Assembly (NCBI RefSeq): GCF_000702905.1
Contig: NZ_JNKR01000002.1
Coordinates: forward strand, 62,001-126,000
Direction of reading: 5' to 3'
DNA from: Mitsuokella jalaludinii DSM 13811
GTDB lineage: Bacteria > Bacillota > Negativicutes > Selenomonadales > Selenomonadaceae
Length of the DNA stretch: 64,000 nt
This document shows, piece by piece, positions 18,754-26,918 of the stretch. The position numbers were made by a program, and so were the translations under genes. Numbering within the stretch: position 1 is the stretch's first letter; every line of letters starts with the position of its first letter. Under the pieces are notes generated by a model. The model saw only the letters and a list, made by a program, of their open reading frames with translations. It was not told the DNA's origin and made no database searches.

Positions 18754-20610
18754 ATGCAGATCAATGGAGAGATCCAGAACATCAAACAGTATATCGTCAA
18801 GCGTCTCGAGGCGCTCTACGAGCTGACTGTGCCGATTGGCCAGCTCTCGACGCACGAACTCAATGCAGAGATGCTCGAGGTCACGGAGCTGCTCGGCCGC
18901 GAGGTCGCCGTCTACCTGAACCGCCGGGGCAAGGTCCTGCAGGTGTCGGTCGGCGACACCGACACGGTCGACTTGCCGGAGTTCAAGTCGCGCCGCGCCG
19001 AGGGCAAGCTCACGGGCATCCGCTGTATCCACACGCATCCGAGCGGCGACACGCGCCTCAGTGAGCCCGACTTCTCGTCGCTGCGCCGCCTGCGCTTCGA
19101 CTGCATGGCAGCCATCGGCTTTCGCGCAGACAAGGCGGGGGAGATTGTCGGCTCGCTCGGCTTCTTCACCGGCGACTGCGCTGAGGACGGCACGGAGCAG
19201 CTCAGCAGCGTCGGCCCGCTGCCGGAGCGCGCCCTGCACACAATCAACCTGACGTATCTCATCACGACGATCAACAAGAAGCTCAGCGCGCGCAGCACGA
19301 AGTCGACCGAAGATGAGGAAGAGCGCGCCCTGCTCGCCGGACTCGACTGCGGCAGGACGCTCTGGCCCGTCGACGAGTCGATGGCCGAGCTCGCGCGCCT
19401 CGCCGACACGGCGGGCGCCACCATCGTCGGCACCTTCATCCAGCGCCGCGAGAAGCCCGACGCCGCCTTCTTCCTCGGGCGCGGCAAGGTCGCCGAGATC
19501 GCCATGGAAGTCCAGAACCGCGACGCGACACTCCTGATCCTCGACGACGAGCTCACTCCGTCACAACAGCACAACCTCGAGCAGATGCTCGGCATCAAGG
19601 TCATCGACCGCACGGCGCTGATCCTCGACATCTTCGCGCAGCGCGCCCGCACGAAAGAGGGCAAGCTGCAGGTCGAGCTCGCACAGCTCCAGTACAACCT
19701 GCCGCGCCTCGGCGGCCAGGGCCTCGTGCTCTCGCGCCTCGGAGGCGGCATCGGCACGCGCGGCCCCGGCGAGACGAAGCTCGAAGTCGACCGACGCCGC
19801 ATCTACGCGCGCATCCACGACCTCGAGTCCCAGATCGATGCCGTGCAGAAGAACCGCCACCTGCACCGTCGCCGCCGCAAGCTCTCGCGCATCCCGCTCG
19901 TCGCCCTCGTCGGCTACACTAACGCGGGCAAGTCGACACTCTTGAACCGACTCACGGGCTCGGAAGTCTTTGCCGAGGACAAGCTCTTCGCGACACTCGA
20001 CCCGACGACGCGCCACCTCATCCTGCCCGAGAAGCAGGAAATCCTCCTGACCGACACCGTCGGCTTCATCCAGAAGCTGCCGCACACGCTCGTCAAGGCC
20101 TTCCGCGCGACACTCGAGGAGGTGCAGGAAGCCGACCTCCTGCTGCACGTCGTCGACTGCAGCAACGAGAACTACGAGCAGCAGATCGAGTCAGTCGTCG
20201 AGGTTCTCAAGGAGCTCGATGCCGTCTCAAAGCCGACGCTCTACGTCTTCAACAAGGCCGACCGCCTCAAAGCGTCCGGCACCGAGACGGACGAGCGGGC
20301 AGGGGAGGGACTGACGCCAGCGCAGGAGGCCATGATGCTGCACGGCCGCGAGGGCATCTGCGTCTCCGCTCAGACGGGCGCCAACCTCGACGAGCTCCAG
20401 CGGCTCATCGAACGATTCTTCTCTGAGCAGCAAGTCCGGATGGAACTCCTGATTCCCTTTGCCAAAGGACGGCTGCTGACGGAGCTGCACGATCTCCACG
20501 CCGTCCGCGAGACAGACTACACGGAAGCGGGCACACTCGTCAAGGTCAGCCTGCCCGCCTCGAAGCGGGCGCGCTTCGAGCCCTATGAAGTCCACCCCGA
20601 CAATGAATAA
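18754..20610 (+). CDS. hflX: GTPase HflX with N-terminal JAMM-like domain
   Basis: Ribosome-associated GTPase that splits stalled or stressed ribosomes. The C-terminal two thirds carry the HflX-specific GGIGTRGPGETKLE, a coiled linker, and the G domain (GYTNAGKST, DTVGF, NKAD). The first 180 or so residues are a separate domain with HTHPSGDTRLSEPD at residues 93-106, an exact H-x-H-x7-S-x2-D JAMM/RadC-type metal motif. At 618 residues it is far longer than the roughly 430-residue classical HflX; similar long forms occur in clostridia. ATG 18754 is favoured by GAGGTG at 18744-18749; an ATG at 18742 lacks a site. Confidence 0.93.
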   Translation: MQINGEIQNIKQYIVKRLEALYELTVPIGQLSTHELNAEMLEVTELLGREVAVYLNRRGKVLQVSVGDTDTVDLPEFKSRRAEGKLTGIRCIHTHPSGDTRLSEPDFSSLRRLRFDCMAAIGFRADKAGEIVGSLGFFTGDCAEDGTEQLSSVGPLPERALHTINLTYLITTINKKLSARSTKSTEDEEERALLAGLDCGRTLWPVDESMAELARLADTAGATIVGTFIQRREKPDAAFFLGRGKVAEIAMEVQNRDATLLILDDELTPSQQHNLEQMLGIKVIDRTALILDIFAQRARTKEGKLQVELAQLQYNLPRLGGQGLVLSRLGGGIGTRGPGETKLEVDRRRIYARIHDLESQIDAVQKNRHLHRRRRKLSRIPLVALVGYTNAGKSTLLNRLTGSEVFAEDKLFATLDPTTRHLILPEKQEILLTDTVGFIQKLPHTLVKAFRATLEEVQEADLLLHVVDCSNENYEQQIESVVEVLKELDAVSKPTLYVFNKADRLKASGTETDERAGEGLTPAQEAMMLHGREGICVSAQTGANLDELQRLIERFFSEQQVRMELLIPFAKGRLLTELHDLHAVRETDYTEAGTLVKVSLPASKRARFEPYEVHPDNE

Positions 20611-20639
20611 CTGTAATAGACTGTGAGGTAAGTATTTCC

Positions 20640-21890
20640 ATGTCATTTTCCAAGAAAATCACGGATCTCAAGCGCGAGGTCCTCAAGGAATCCGAACCGC
20701 TCTTTGCGCACATCGAGGATGTGGCCGAGGCCAACACGCTGAAGGTACTCGATGCCATGCGCGAGTGCCGCGTCTCCGACGCCCACTTCAACACGACGAC
20801 GGGCTATGCCTACGACGACATCGGCCGCGGCAAGCTCGAAGAGCTCTACGCGAAGATCTTCGGCGCAGAGCGCGCGCTCGTGCGCACGCAGTTCGTCTCG
20901 GGCACGCACGCGCTAGCGACGGTGCTCTTCGGCATCCTGCGCCCCGGCGACGAGCTCGTCTCGCTGACGGGCAAGCCGTACGACACGATGCAGACGGTCA
21001 TCGGCTACGACAACCCGAGCCCCGGCTCCCTCAAGGAATTCGGTGTGCTCTACAACGAGCTGCCGATGGTCGCGGGCAAAGTCGACATGGCGCACATCAA
21101 GGACGTCATCACCGACAAGACGAAGATGGTCGAGATCCAGCGCTCGCGCGGCTACAGCATGCGCAGCCCGCTCTCCATCGAGGACATCCGCGCCATCACA
21201 ACGGAAGTCCACCGCATCAAGCCCGACTGCATCTGCTTCGTCGACAACTGCTACGGCGAGTTCGTCGACTACGAAGAGCCGACGCAGGCAGGGGCCGACA
21301 TCATGGCGGGCTCCCTCATCAAGAATCCAGGAGGCGGCATCGCGCCGACCGGCGGCTACATCGTCGGCCGCGACGACCTCGTCGAGCTCGCCTCGTACCG
21401 CCTGACGGCACCGGGCATGGGCGACGAGCTCGGCGCGAGCCTCTCGAACAACCGCCTGCTGTTCCAGGGCCTCTTCCTCGCGCCGCACGTCGTCTCACAG
21501 GCCATCAAGGGCGCGATCTTCGCAGCGGGCATGTTCGCCAAGCTCGGCTACAAGACGCTGCCGCTGCCGACGGACGTGCGCGGCGACATCATCCAGGCCA
21601 TCGAGCTCGGCAGCGCCGACAAGCTCATCGCCTTCTGCGGCGGCATCCAGAAGTACTCGCCGGTCGACTCCTTCGCCGCCCCGGAGCCGTGGGACATGCC
21701 GGGCTACGCCGACAAGATCATCATGGCGGCAGGCACCTTCGTGCAGGGCGCTTCCATCGAGTTCAGTGCCGACGGCCCGCTGCGCGCACCCTACAACGTC
21801 TACCTGCAGGGTGGCCTGACCTTCGAGCACGCCATCATCGGCATCATGGGCGCCGCACAGGCCGTCCTTGACCTCGACGAAACGGATTGA
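20640..21890 (+). CDS. PLP-dependent methionine gamma-lyase-like protein (aluminum-resistance family)
   Basis: Fold-type I PLP enzyme of the family annotated as aluminum resistance or methionine gamma-lyase family protein, 416 residues. Seen are the phosphate-binding stretch QFVSGTHA near residue 83, the cofactor aspartate in CFVDNCYGEF near 198, and the Schiff-base lysine in GSLIKNPGGGI near 227. The reaction is not established for the family; sulfur amino-acid chemistry is the usual guess. GAGGTAAG precedes the ATG, 29 bases after hflX; a strong terminator ends the run. Confidence 0.88.
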   Translation: MSFSKKITDLKREVLKESEPLFAHIEDVAEANTLKVLDAMRECRVSDAHFNTTTGYAYDDIGRGKLEELYAKIFGAERALVRTQFVSGTHALATVLFGILRPGDELVSLTGKPYDTMQTVIGYDNPSPGSLKEFGVLYNELPMVAGKVDMAHIKDVITDKTKMVEIQRSRGYSMRSPLSIEDIRAITTEVHRIKPDCICFVDNCYGEFVDYEEPTQAGADIMAGSLIKNPGGGIAPTGGYIVGRDDLVELASYRLTAPGMGDELGASLSNNRLLFQGLFLAPHVVSQAIKGAIFAAGMFAKLGYKTLPLPTDVRGDIIQAIELGSADKLIAFCGGIQKYSPVDSFAAPEPWDMPGYADKIIMAAGTFVQGASIEFSADGPLRAPYNVYLQGGLTFEHAIIGIMGAAQAVLDLDETD

Positions 21891-21915
21891 CACAGAGATA
21901 CGATACGGCAATATC

Positions 21916-21965
21916 AAACGGCGTCTGCCCGAGAACATACACGCTCGGACAGACGCCGTTTTTTG
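21916..21965 (+). terminator. intrinsic terminator at the end of the hflX gene run
   Basis: AACGGCGTCTG (21917-21927) with CAGACGCCGTT (21950-21960) and inner CCGAG/CTCGG, followed by TTTT. It lies between convergent genes and may also end the lexA-like transcript. Confidence 0.9.
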
Positions 21966-22036
21966 TTGTCATGTTGTTATATTGTTATCGTTATTTTTGT
22001 CTGCCTGTTCGTCCCGCACTGCAGAGCAATCCTGAT

Positions 22037-22648
22037 TCAGATCTTATGGTAGACACTGATCACGCGGGCGAGGACCGTGACCACGCTTGGGCACGGCTCT
22101 GCCTCTTCCTCGCGGCTCTTCAGGAGGTAGGTCCCTTTCTGGTCCTGGCGGAAGTAGCGCACGGTTGAGCGCCTGTCCACTTCTGCGACGACAAGGTCGA
22201 AGTCATTGGCAAATTCCTGCGGCGTGATGAAGAGAAAGTCACCCTCTGCGATGCCCGCTTCCCGCAGGCCATCATCCGGCATGCGCACGAGGTACGTCTT
22301 CTTGTGGGTAGCGAGCAGTTCCTGCGGGAAGGAGTAGACGTCGCTGAAATTCTTCTCGTCAAAGAGTGCCGCACCCTTGTGGATGCCGATGAGCATCGGC
22401 ACCGGCACATTCTGGCGCCACGGGCGCTCGTCGAGGATATCGATAGCGCGCGGCTTCGTCGGGTCGCGCTTGATCATGCCATTGGCCTCGAGGCGCGACA
22501 AGTAACTGTGGACCGTTGAGCTCGACTTGAGCCCGACAGCCTCGCCGATTTCCCTTACGGAAGGCGGATAGCCCTTCTCGAGCAGGAAAGCCTTGATGAA
22601 CTGGAAAATCTCTTTCTGGCGGTCACTTGATTTGCTCGTCTTGCGCAT
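22037..22648 (-). CDS. LexA-like repressor without the protease dyad
   Basis: 203-residue LexA homologue. The N-terminal winged helix is typical (RQKEIFQFIKAF, GYPPSVREIGEAVGL, SSSTVHSYLSRLE). The C-terminal S24 fold is recognisable from GIAEGDFLFI, LVVAEVDRRSTVRYF and the VLARVISVY end, but the active site has changed. Aligning GIAEGD with GIMDGD of E. coli LexA puts glycine where the catalytic serine should be (MPDDGL instead of GDSM). TVRYF has arginine in place of the catalytic lysine, and the Ala-Gly cleavage site reads Lys-Gly (HKGAAL). It should bind DNA but not self-cleave. GGGGGA precedes the ATG. SOS control is therefore uncertain. Confidence 0.85.
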   Translation of the reverse strand: MRKTSKSSDRQKEIFQFIKAFLLEKGYPPSVREIGEAVGLKSSSTVHSYLSRLEANGMIKRDPTKPRAIDILDERPWRQNVPVPMLIGIHKGAALFDEKNFSDVYSFPQELLATHKKTYLVRMPDDGLREAGIAEGDFLFITPQEFANDFDLVVAEVDRRSTVRYFRQDQKGTYLLKSREEEAEPCPSVVTVLARVISVYHKI

Positions 22649-22822
22649 AATACATCCCCCTTATCTATCCGATTGCGTCATCAGTCCATTTGTTTCGTTC
22701 TGTTCTCTATTATAGCATATGTATGTTCGAAAAAAAAGAGTTTTATGAATATTAGCGGAAATCGAGGAGCCAGCCGCATGGGTGAGTCATCCTGAGAGCC
22801 ATGAATGCGAAGGGGTCGGAAA

Positions 22823-22886
22823 GTCTTCAAAATGTCTTCAAAGGGATTGGGAAAAATTTGACGATGCCAGACGATGAAGCTATAAT
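22823..22886 (+). promoter_or_regulatory. dacF promoter with upstream direct repeats
   Basis: TTGACG (22858-22863), 17-base spacer, TATAAT (22881-22886). Just upstream GTCTTCAAA occurs twice, at 22823-22831 and 22834-22842, one helical turn (11 bp) apart, the pattern of an OmpR-family activator site. Confidence 0.7.
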
Positions 22887-22948
22887 GCAGGAAGAGTCCC
22901 TGGCGGCATCTTGCCTGGAATTGCCGAAAGAGGGGGACGGATTGGAGC

Positions 22949-23851
22949 ATGAACATCTTGAAATCTTGTAAACGAATCTATACCGCACTGCTGAGCCTCG
23001 TGCTGCTGCTCGTCTGGTCGGCCGTTGCCATGGCCGCGGCGCCGGACATCACGGCAGACGCCGCCATCGTCATCGACGAGGCGACGGGGCAGGTGCTCTA
23101 TGAGAAGAACGCTGACAAGCGCGAATACCCGGCCAGCATGACGAAGATGATGACCTGCATCCTCGCGCTTGAGACGAGCAGTCCCGACCAGCTCGTCACC
23201 GTCAGCCGCTATGCAGCCGATGTCGAGTGCACGCGCCTCTATCCGGGCTACACCCTGCGCATGGCCGACATCCTGCAGCAGATGATGATGATCTCTGACA
23301 ACGGCGCAGCGACGGCCGTCGGGGAGGCAGTCGGCGGAGATGAAGCCACCTTCGCCGCGATGATGAATGAGAAGGCGCAGGCAATCGGTGCCGTCAACAC
23401 GCATTTCGTCAACATGAACGGCATGCCGGACGCCAACCACTACTCGACAGCGCGCGACATGGCCAAGATTGCCGCCTACGCCATGCACAACGACGCCTTC
23501 CGCCAGATTGTCGGCACGAAGGCAAAGAACATCTACTACATCGCGCCGCAGGGCCACAAGACATATTGTCGCAACACGAATGAGCTGCTCGAATCGTATC
23601 CGGGCTGCACGGGCATCAAGACGGGCTGGACAAGCGCCGCACGCGGCTGCCTGAGCGCCGCGGCCAAGCGCGGTGACAAAGAGCTCATCGCCGTCGTCAT
23701 GCATTCCGACGACGACGAGACGCGCTTCAGTGAAGCCGCCGCTCTGCTCGACTACGGCTTCGAGCAGGAAGAAGAGGCCGCAAAAGCAGTAGCTGACAGC
23801 GAGACAACAGCTGACCCTGCGCTTTCGCAGGCCACTGCCGCAGTTCACTGA
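22949..23851 (+). CDS. D-alanyl-D-alanine carboxypeptidase (PBP5/DacF type)
   Basis: Periplasmic serine peptidase trimming the terminal D-Ala of peptidoglycan side chains. 300 residues with a signal peptide ending near AMAAAPD (residue 29), ASMTK carrying the nucleophile near residue 62, SDN near 116, and IKTGWTSAARG near 223. It is about 90 residues shorter than PBP5: the C-terminal membrane anchor domain is absent and replaced by a Glu/Ala-rich tail, so it may be soluble in the periplasm. First of four closely spaced genes. Confidence 0.92.
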   Translation: MNILKSCKRIYTALLSLVLLLVWSAVAMAAAPDITADAAIVIDEATGQVLYEKNADKREYPASMTKMMTCILALETSSPDQLVTVSRYAADVECTRLYPGYTLRMADILQQMMMISDNGAATAVGEAVGGDEATFAAMMNEKAQAIGAVNTHFVNMNGMPDANHYSTARDMAKIAAYAMHNDAFRQIVGTKAKNIYYIAPQGHKTYCRNTNELLESYPGCTGIKTGWTSAARGCLSAAAKRGDKELIAVVMHSDDDETRFSEAAALLDYGFEQEEEAAKAVADSETTADPALSQATAAVH

Positions 23852-23907
23852 TGCAACGGATATACCATGAAATCGAGCCGACTGTAAAGCCGGAGAGAGG
23901 AACACCC

Positions 23908-24423
23908 ATGACAGAAGAAACTTTTGCCAAGAAGCGCGATGAAGTTCTGCAGGCGATGATCACCTTTGACGCCGGTGATGCCAAGCGCATCCAGCACTTC
24001 CTCAAAGTCTACACCTATGCCGCCCTGCTCGGCCGCCAGGAAGGACTGCGCGCAGAGGTCCAGCAGACGCTCGAGCTCGCCGCCATCCTGCACGACATCG
24101 GCATCCATGCCGCTGAGGCGAAGTACAGGAGCGCTGCAGGCATCTACCAGGAAAAAGAGGGGCCAGCACCTGCGCGCAAGCTGCTCGAAGAAGTCTCTGG
24201 CATTCCGGACGCCATGATCGAGCGCATCTGCTACCTCATCGGCCATCATCACACCTATAAAGATGTCGATGGGGCAGACTACCAACTGCTGCTCGAAGCC
24301 GACTTCCTCGTCAACGCCTACGAGGATGAACTTTCCGCCAAAGCATGCAAAACCTTCCGCGAGAAAGTCTTCCGCACGACGAGCGGTACGGCCATGCTCA
24401 ATGCAGTCTACGGCCTTGACTGA
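23908..24423 (+). CDS. HD-domain protein
   Basis: 171-residue metal-dependent phosphohydrolase-like protein. The HD motif lies in AAILHDIGIH near residue 66, with a second histidine pair in GHHHTYKDVDG near 113 and a closing aspartate in LEADFLVN. The start at 23908 is chosen for GAGAGAGG about seven bases upstream. Small stand-alone HD proteins act on nucleotides or are regulators; the substrate is unknown. Lies between dacF and a metallo-beta-lactamase-fold gene in one orientation. Confidence 0.85.
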   Translation: MTEETFAKKRDEVLQAMITFDAGDAKRIQHFLKVYTYAALLGRQEGLRAEVQQTLELAAILHDIGIHAAEAKYRSAAGIYQEKEGPAPARKLLEEVSGIPDAMIERICYLIGHHHTYKDVDGADYQLLLEADFLVNAYEDELSAKACKTFREKVFRTTSGTAMLNAVYGLD

Positions 24424-24471
24424 GCGCCATCTGCTGAAGCGGGCAACAAACAACAGAAAGGAGAGTCTCCC

Positions 24472-25104
24472 ATGATCTTGCAGGCAACTGTCACGAAGTA
24501 CATCCCGACCAACGCCTACATCTACGCCGACAATGAGACGAAGCACGGCTTCCTCATAGACCCCGGCGCACAGGCGGGTAAACTGCTCGAGCTCATCCGC
24601 GAGAAGGACCTGACCATTGAGGCCATCCTGCTGACGCATGGCCATTTCGACCACATCGGCGCCGTCAACGAACTGCAGGCGGTACTCCAGATCCCCGTGT
24701 ATATGGGCGAGAAGGGGATGCTCTACGCCGAGAACCCCGTCTGGAACCTCTCTTCTCAGACCGAGGACCCCATCGTGCTCAAGGATGTCACGTATCTCGC
24801 AGACCATGCTGTCATCGCGCTCAAAGAGAAGCCGTCCTTCCAGCTGGAGCTTCTCGACCTGCCAGGCCACACAGCAGACGGCGTCATCTATTACACGAAA
24901 GAGGATGGGGCCGCCTTTGTCGGCGATTCCATCTTCCAGGGCAGCTACGGCCGCACCGACATGTACGGCGGCGATGAAGAGGCACTGCTGCGCGGCATCC
25001 GCGAGCGCATCCTGACACTGCCCGACGACACCTTGCTGCTCTCGGGCCACTCAGCGCCGACGACACCGGCAGAAGAGCGCGGGCGCAGCTGGTATCTGGT
25101 ATAA
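24472..25104 (+). CDS. MBL-fold metallohydrolase (glyoxalase II-like)
   Basis: 210-residue zinc hydrolase with the HxHxDH motif HGHFDHIG near residue 55, a metal histidine in LPGHTADG near 130, an aspartate in FVGDSIFQGSYGR near 150 and a last histidine in LLSGHSAPTTP near 192. This compact form lacks the C-terminal substrate domain of true glyoxalase II; hydrolysis of a thioester such as a glutathione-like or bacillithiol adduct is plausible but unproven. AAAGGAGAG precedes the ATG. Confidence 0.88.
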   Translation: MILQATVTKYIPTNAYIYADNETKHGFLIDPGAQAGKLLELIREKDLTIEAILLTHGHFDHIGAVNELQAVLQIPVYMGEKGMLYAENPVWNLSSQTEDPIVLKDVTYLADHAVIALKEKPSFQLELLDLPGHTADGVIYYTKEDGAAFVGDSIFQGSYGRTDMYGGDEEALLRGIRERILTLPDDTLLLSGHSAPTTPAEERGRSWYLV

Positions 25105-25228
25105 CGTCAGCCCTGACACACATTTTACGCGAGGGACTCGGGCATCCGCATGCGTCATGTACGCGCACCGGACAACGCAGAGCCTCAGGATAGGGCACAG
25201 AGCTACAGTGTCACAGAAAGGAATCCCC

Positions 25229-26068
25229 ATGATCCAGGATATTGCACCAAAGAAACTCGACAACCAGTACAAGCCGTCGGCTGAGCCGATGGATGACAGC
25301 GTCGTATTCGTCTTCGACGCGCGCACGGTACTTGTGCGCCAGGATGAAGGAAAGCTCTTCCCGACGTTTGCCCAGCTCGGCCGCCCTGACGGCTGCGTCT
25401 ACCTCTTCACGATCGGCAAGAAGGCATTCTTCCTGCTGCTCAGCGAAAAAAGACCAGTCATCCCGGCAGATTTTGCCTTCGAGCCCATCAAGAACATCCG
25501 TCAGAACAAGGAGGCAAAGCTGCCGAGCTTCTACGCCTTCTACACGGCCCTGCACCTCTACGGCTGGTACCACACGAACCGCTTCTGCGGCGTCTGCGGC
25601 CAGCCGACCGTCCTCGACACAAAAGAGCGCGCCCTGCGCTGCTCCAAGTGCAACCATGTCATCTATCCGCGCATCAACCCGGCCATCATCGTCGGCGTCC
25701 TGCACAATGGAAAGATCCTTTTGACGCGCTACGCTGCAAGCCACAGCGACACAACCGTCTACGCGCTCATAGCAGGCTTCACCGAGATCGGCGAGACATT
25801 CGAAGAGACGGTCGAGCGTGAAGTCGCCGAAGAAGTCGGCCTCAAGGTCAAGAACATCCGCTATTACAAATCCCAGCCGTGGGGCAGCGCCGCCGACATC
25901 CTCGCCGGATTCTACTGCGACCTCGACGGCGACGACACCATCCAGATGGACCGCGAAGAGCTCAGCCGCGCCTTCTGGGCAAAGCCAGAAGACGTCATCC
26001 TGCAGCCAGACGACTGGAGCCTCACAAACGAGATGATGGCCCGCTTCAAAGCAGGAGAACCGTGCTGA
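25229..26068 (+). CDS. nudC: NAD+ diphosphatase / NADH pyrophosphatase NudC
   Basis: Nudix enzyme cleaving NAD(H), and in known members removing NAD caps from RNA 5' ends. The 279 residues show a zinc ribbon of four cysteines (CGVCGQ...CSKC) near residues 119-141, the Nudix box GFTEIGETFEETVEREVAEE near 182 and the NudC-specific SQPWGSAADILAGF near 217, a variant of the usual SQPWPFP. ATG 25229 has AAAGGA upstream; a longer frame from 25157 has no site. Last gene of the dacF run. Confidence 0.92.
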   Translation: MIQDIAPKKLDNQYKPSAEPMDDSVVFVFDARTVLVRQDEGKLFPTFAQLGRPDGCVYLFTIGKKAFFLLLSEKRPVIPADFAFEPIKNIRQNKEAKLPSFYAFYTALHLYGWYHTNRFCGVCGQPTVLDTKERALRCSKCNHVIYPRINPAIIVGVLHNGKILLTRYAASHSDTTVYALIAGFTEIGETFEETVEREVAEEVGLKVKNIRYYKSQPWGSAADILAGFYCDLDGDDTIQMDREELSRAFWAKPEDVILQPDDWSLTNEMMARFKAGEPC

Positions 26069-26245
26069 TAAAAGCACGATTCCTGCAGCAAGTGAGAAGA
26101 TGGCACTGCCGATGCAATCGCATACGATAACATGCTATAAACAGATAGCATTATCGTCATTACATCAAGAGCAGGCCGCCAGGCCGCCAGACAGCTGCCG
26201 CACAAAAGAAACTCCGGATTATCCGGACAACAGTCCTAAATCAAA

Positions 26246-26286
26246 CCCCGCATGACCGAATACCATCGATCCTGCGGGGCTTTCTT
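26246..26286 (+). terminator. intrinsic terminator after nudC
   Basis: CCCCGCA (26246-26252) pairs with TGCGGGG (26273-26279), followed by CTTTCTT. Confidence 0.7.
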
Positions 26287-26358
26287 GTATCGAAAACCGC
26301 CTACGAGAAAGCACCGAGCAATCATATTCGCTCAAGCGGCAGGGGAAATCATTTTTTT

Positions 26359-26432
26359 AATACTTAAGTATTGCCATACATACCTAAGTATTACAAAGTA
26401 TTTATGGTAATATATATGGTATTACTTAAGGT
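26359..26432. repeat. three ACTTAAGTA-type palindromic repeats
   Basis: AATACTTAAGTATT (26359-26372, perfect palindrome), ATACCTAAGTATTA (26380-26393) and ATTACTTAAGGT (26421-26432) are variants of one site within 75 bases. Such spacing fits a repressor operator array or iterons, but no cognate gene is adjacent. Confidence 0.5.
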
Positions 26433-26649
26433 GATGCGGATAGATTTCCGCCGGTTTTTCCCAGGATTTTAGGTTAAAATAAAACTTCCGATAATTTATA
26501 CTTATCGGAAGTAATGTGTAAGTAATCTCGTGTATGGCTGAACATTCGATGATAATCCTTACGGTTATTTTGTGTGACTAACGTGATTTTATGTTGCCGA
26601 CTTCCTTGCAGGCTATCATGATTCCATCCGTCACTTGAAACGATAAAAC

Positions 26650-26685
26650 AAAAAGGAAGTTGCTACAGAAGCAACTTCCTTTTTA
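26650..26685. terminator. bidirectional terminator
   Basis: AAAAGGAAGTTGCT (26651-26664) pairs with AGCAACTTCCTTTT (26670-26683) around ACAGA, with A and T runs on both sides. It ends the minus-strand transcript through the carbonic anhydrase gene and transposase remnant. Confidence 0.9.
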
Positions 26686-26696
26686 TTAAGTTCATT

Positions 26697-26912
26697 TTAG
26701 TGTAGTTGAGGCAGATCGCATTGCCAGATAAACCAGTTGTCGTTATAATGTGTGTTACCTTTCCTGTGCAGCCGACATGGAAGAAGCCTTTCGAAATGCA
26801 AAAATAAATGAAATTCCTGCCGAAGTATCCTCGACGTTTTACCCTTGATCGTCTTTACTGCTTTGTGGATACCGAACTGCGGGTCAACCTCCAGCAGCAG
26901 GTGTACATTCAC
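26697..26912 (-). pseudogene. IS200/IS605 TnpA (Y1 transposase) remnant
   Basis: 71 codons whose start (VHLLLEVDPQFGIHKAVKTI, then KGKTSRILRQEF) match the middle of IS200-type Y1 transposases, right after where the HUH motif should be (NVH in place of DHVH). The N-terminal third is missing and the tail after residue 45 is diverged, so it cannot be active. It lies seven bases after the carbonic anhydrase-Nudix gene on the same strand. Family recognition is by the conserved HLLLxVxPQFGIHK stretch. Confidence 0.75.
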
Positions 26913-26918
26913 TGCGTT

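Larger units (their letters stand above)
26069..26696. other. gene-free, AT-rich stretch after nudC
   Basis: No supported gene. It holds the nudC terminator, a cluster of ACTTAAGTA-type repeats (26359-26432), a hairpin ACTTCCGATAA...TTATCGGAAGT near 26487-26514 and a final strong terminator. Base composition from 26340 to 26640 is clearly more AT-rich than the neighbouring genes, and the IS200 transposase remnant directly after it suggests leftover mobile DNA. Confidence 0.6.
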
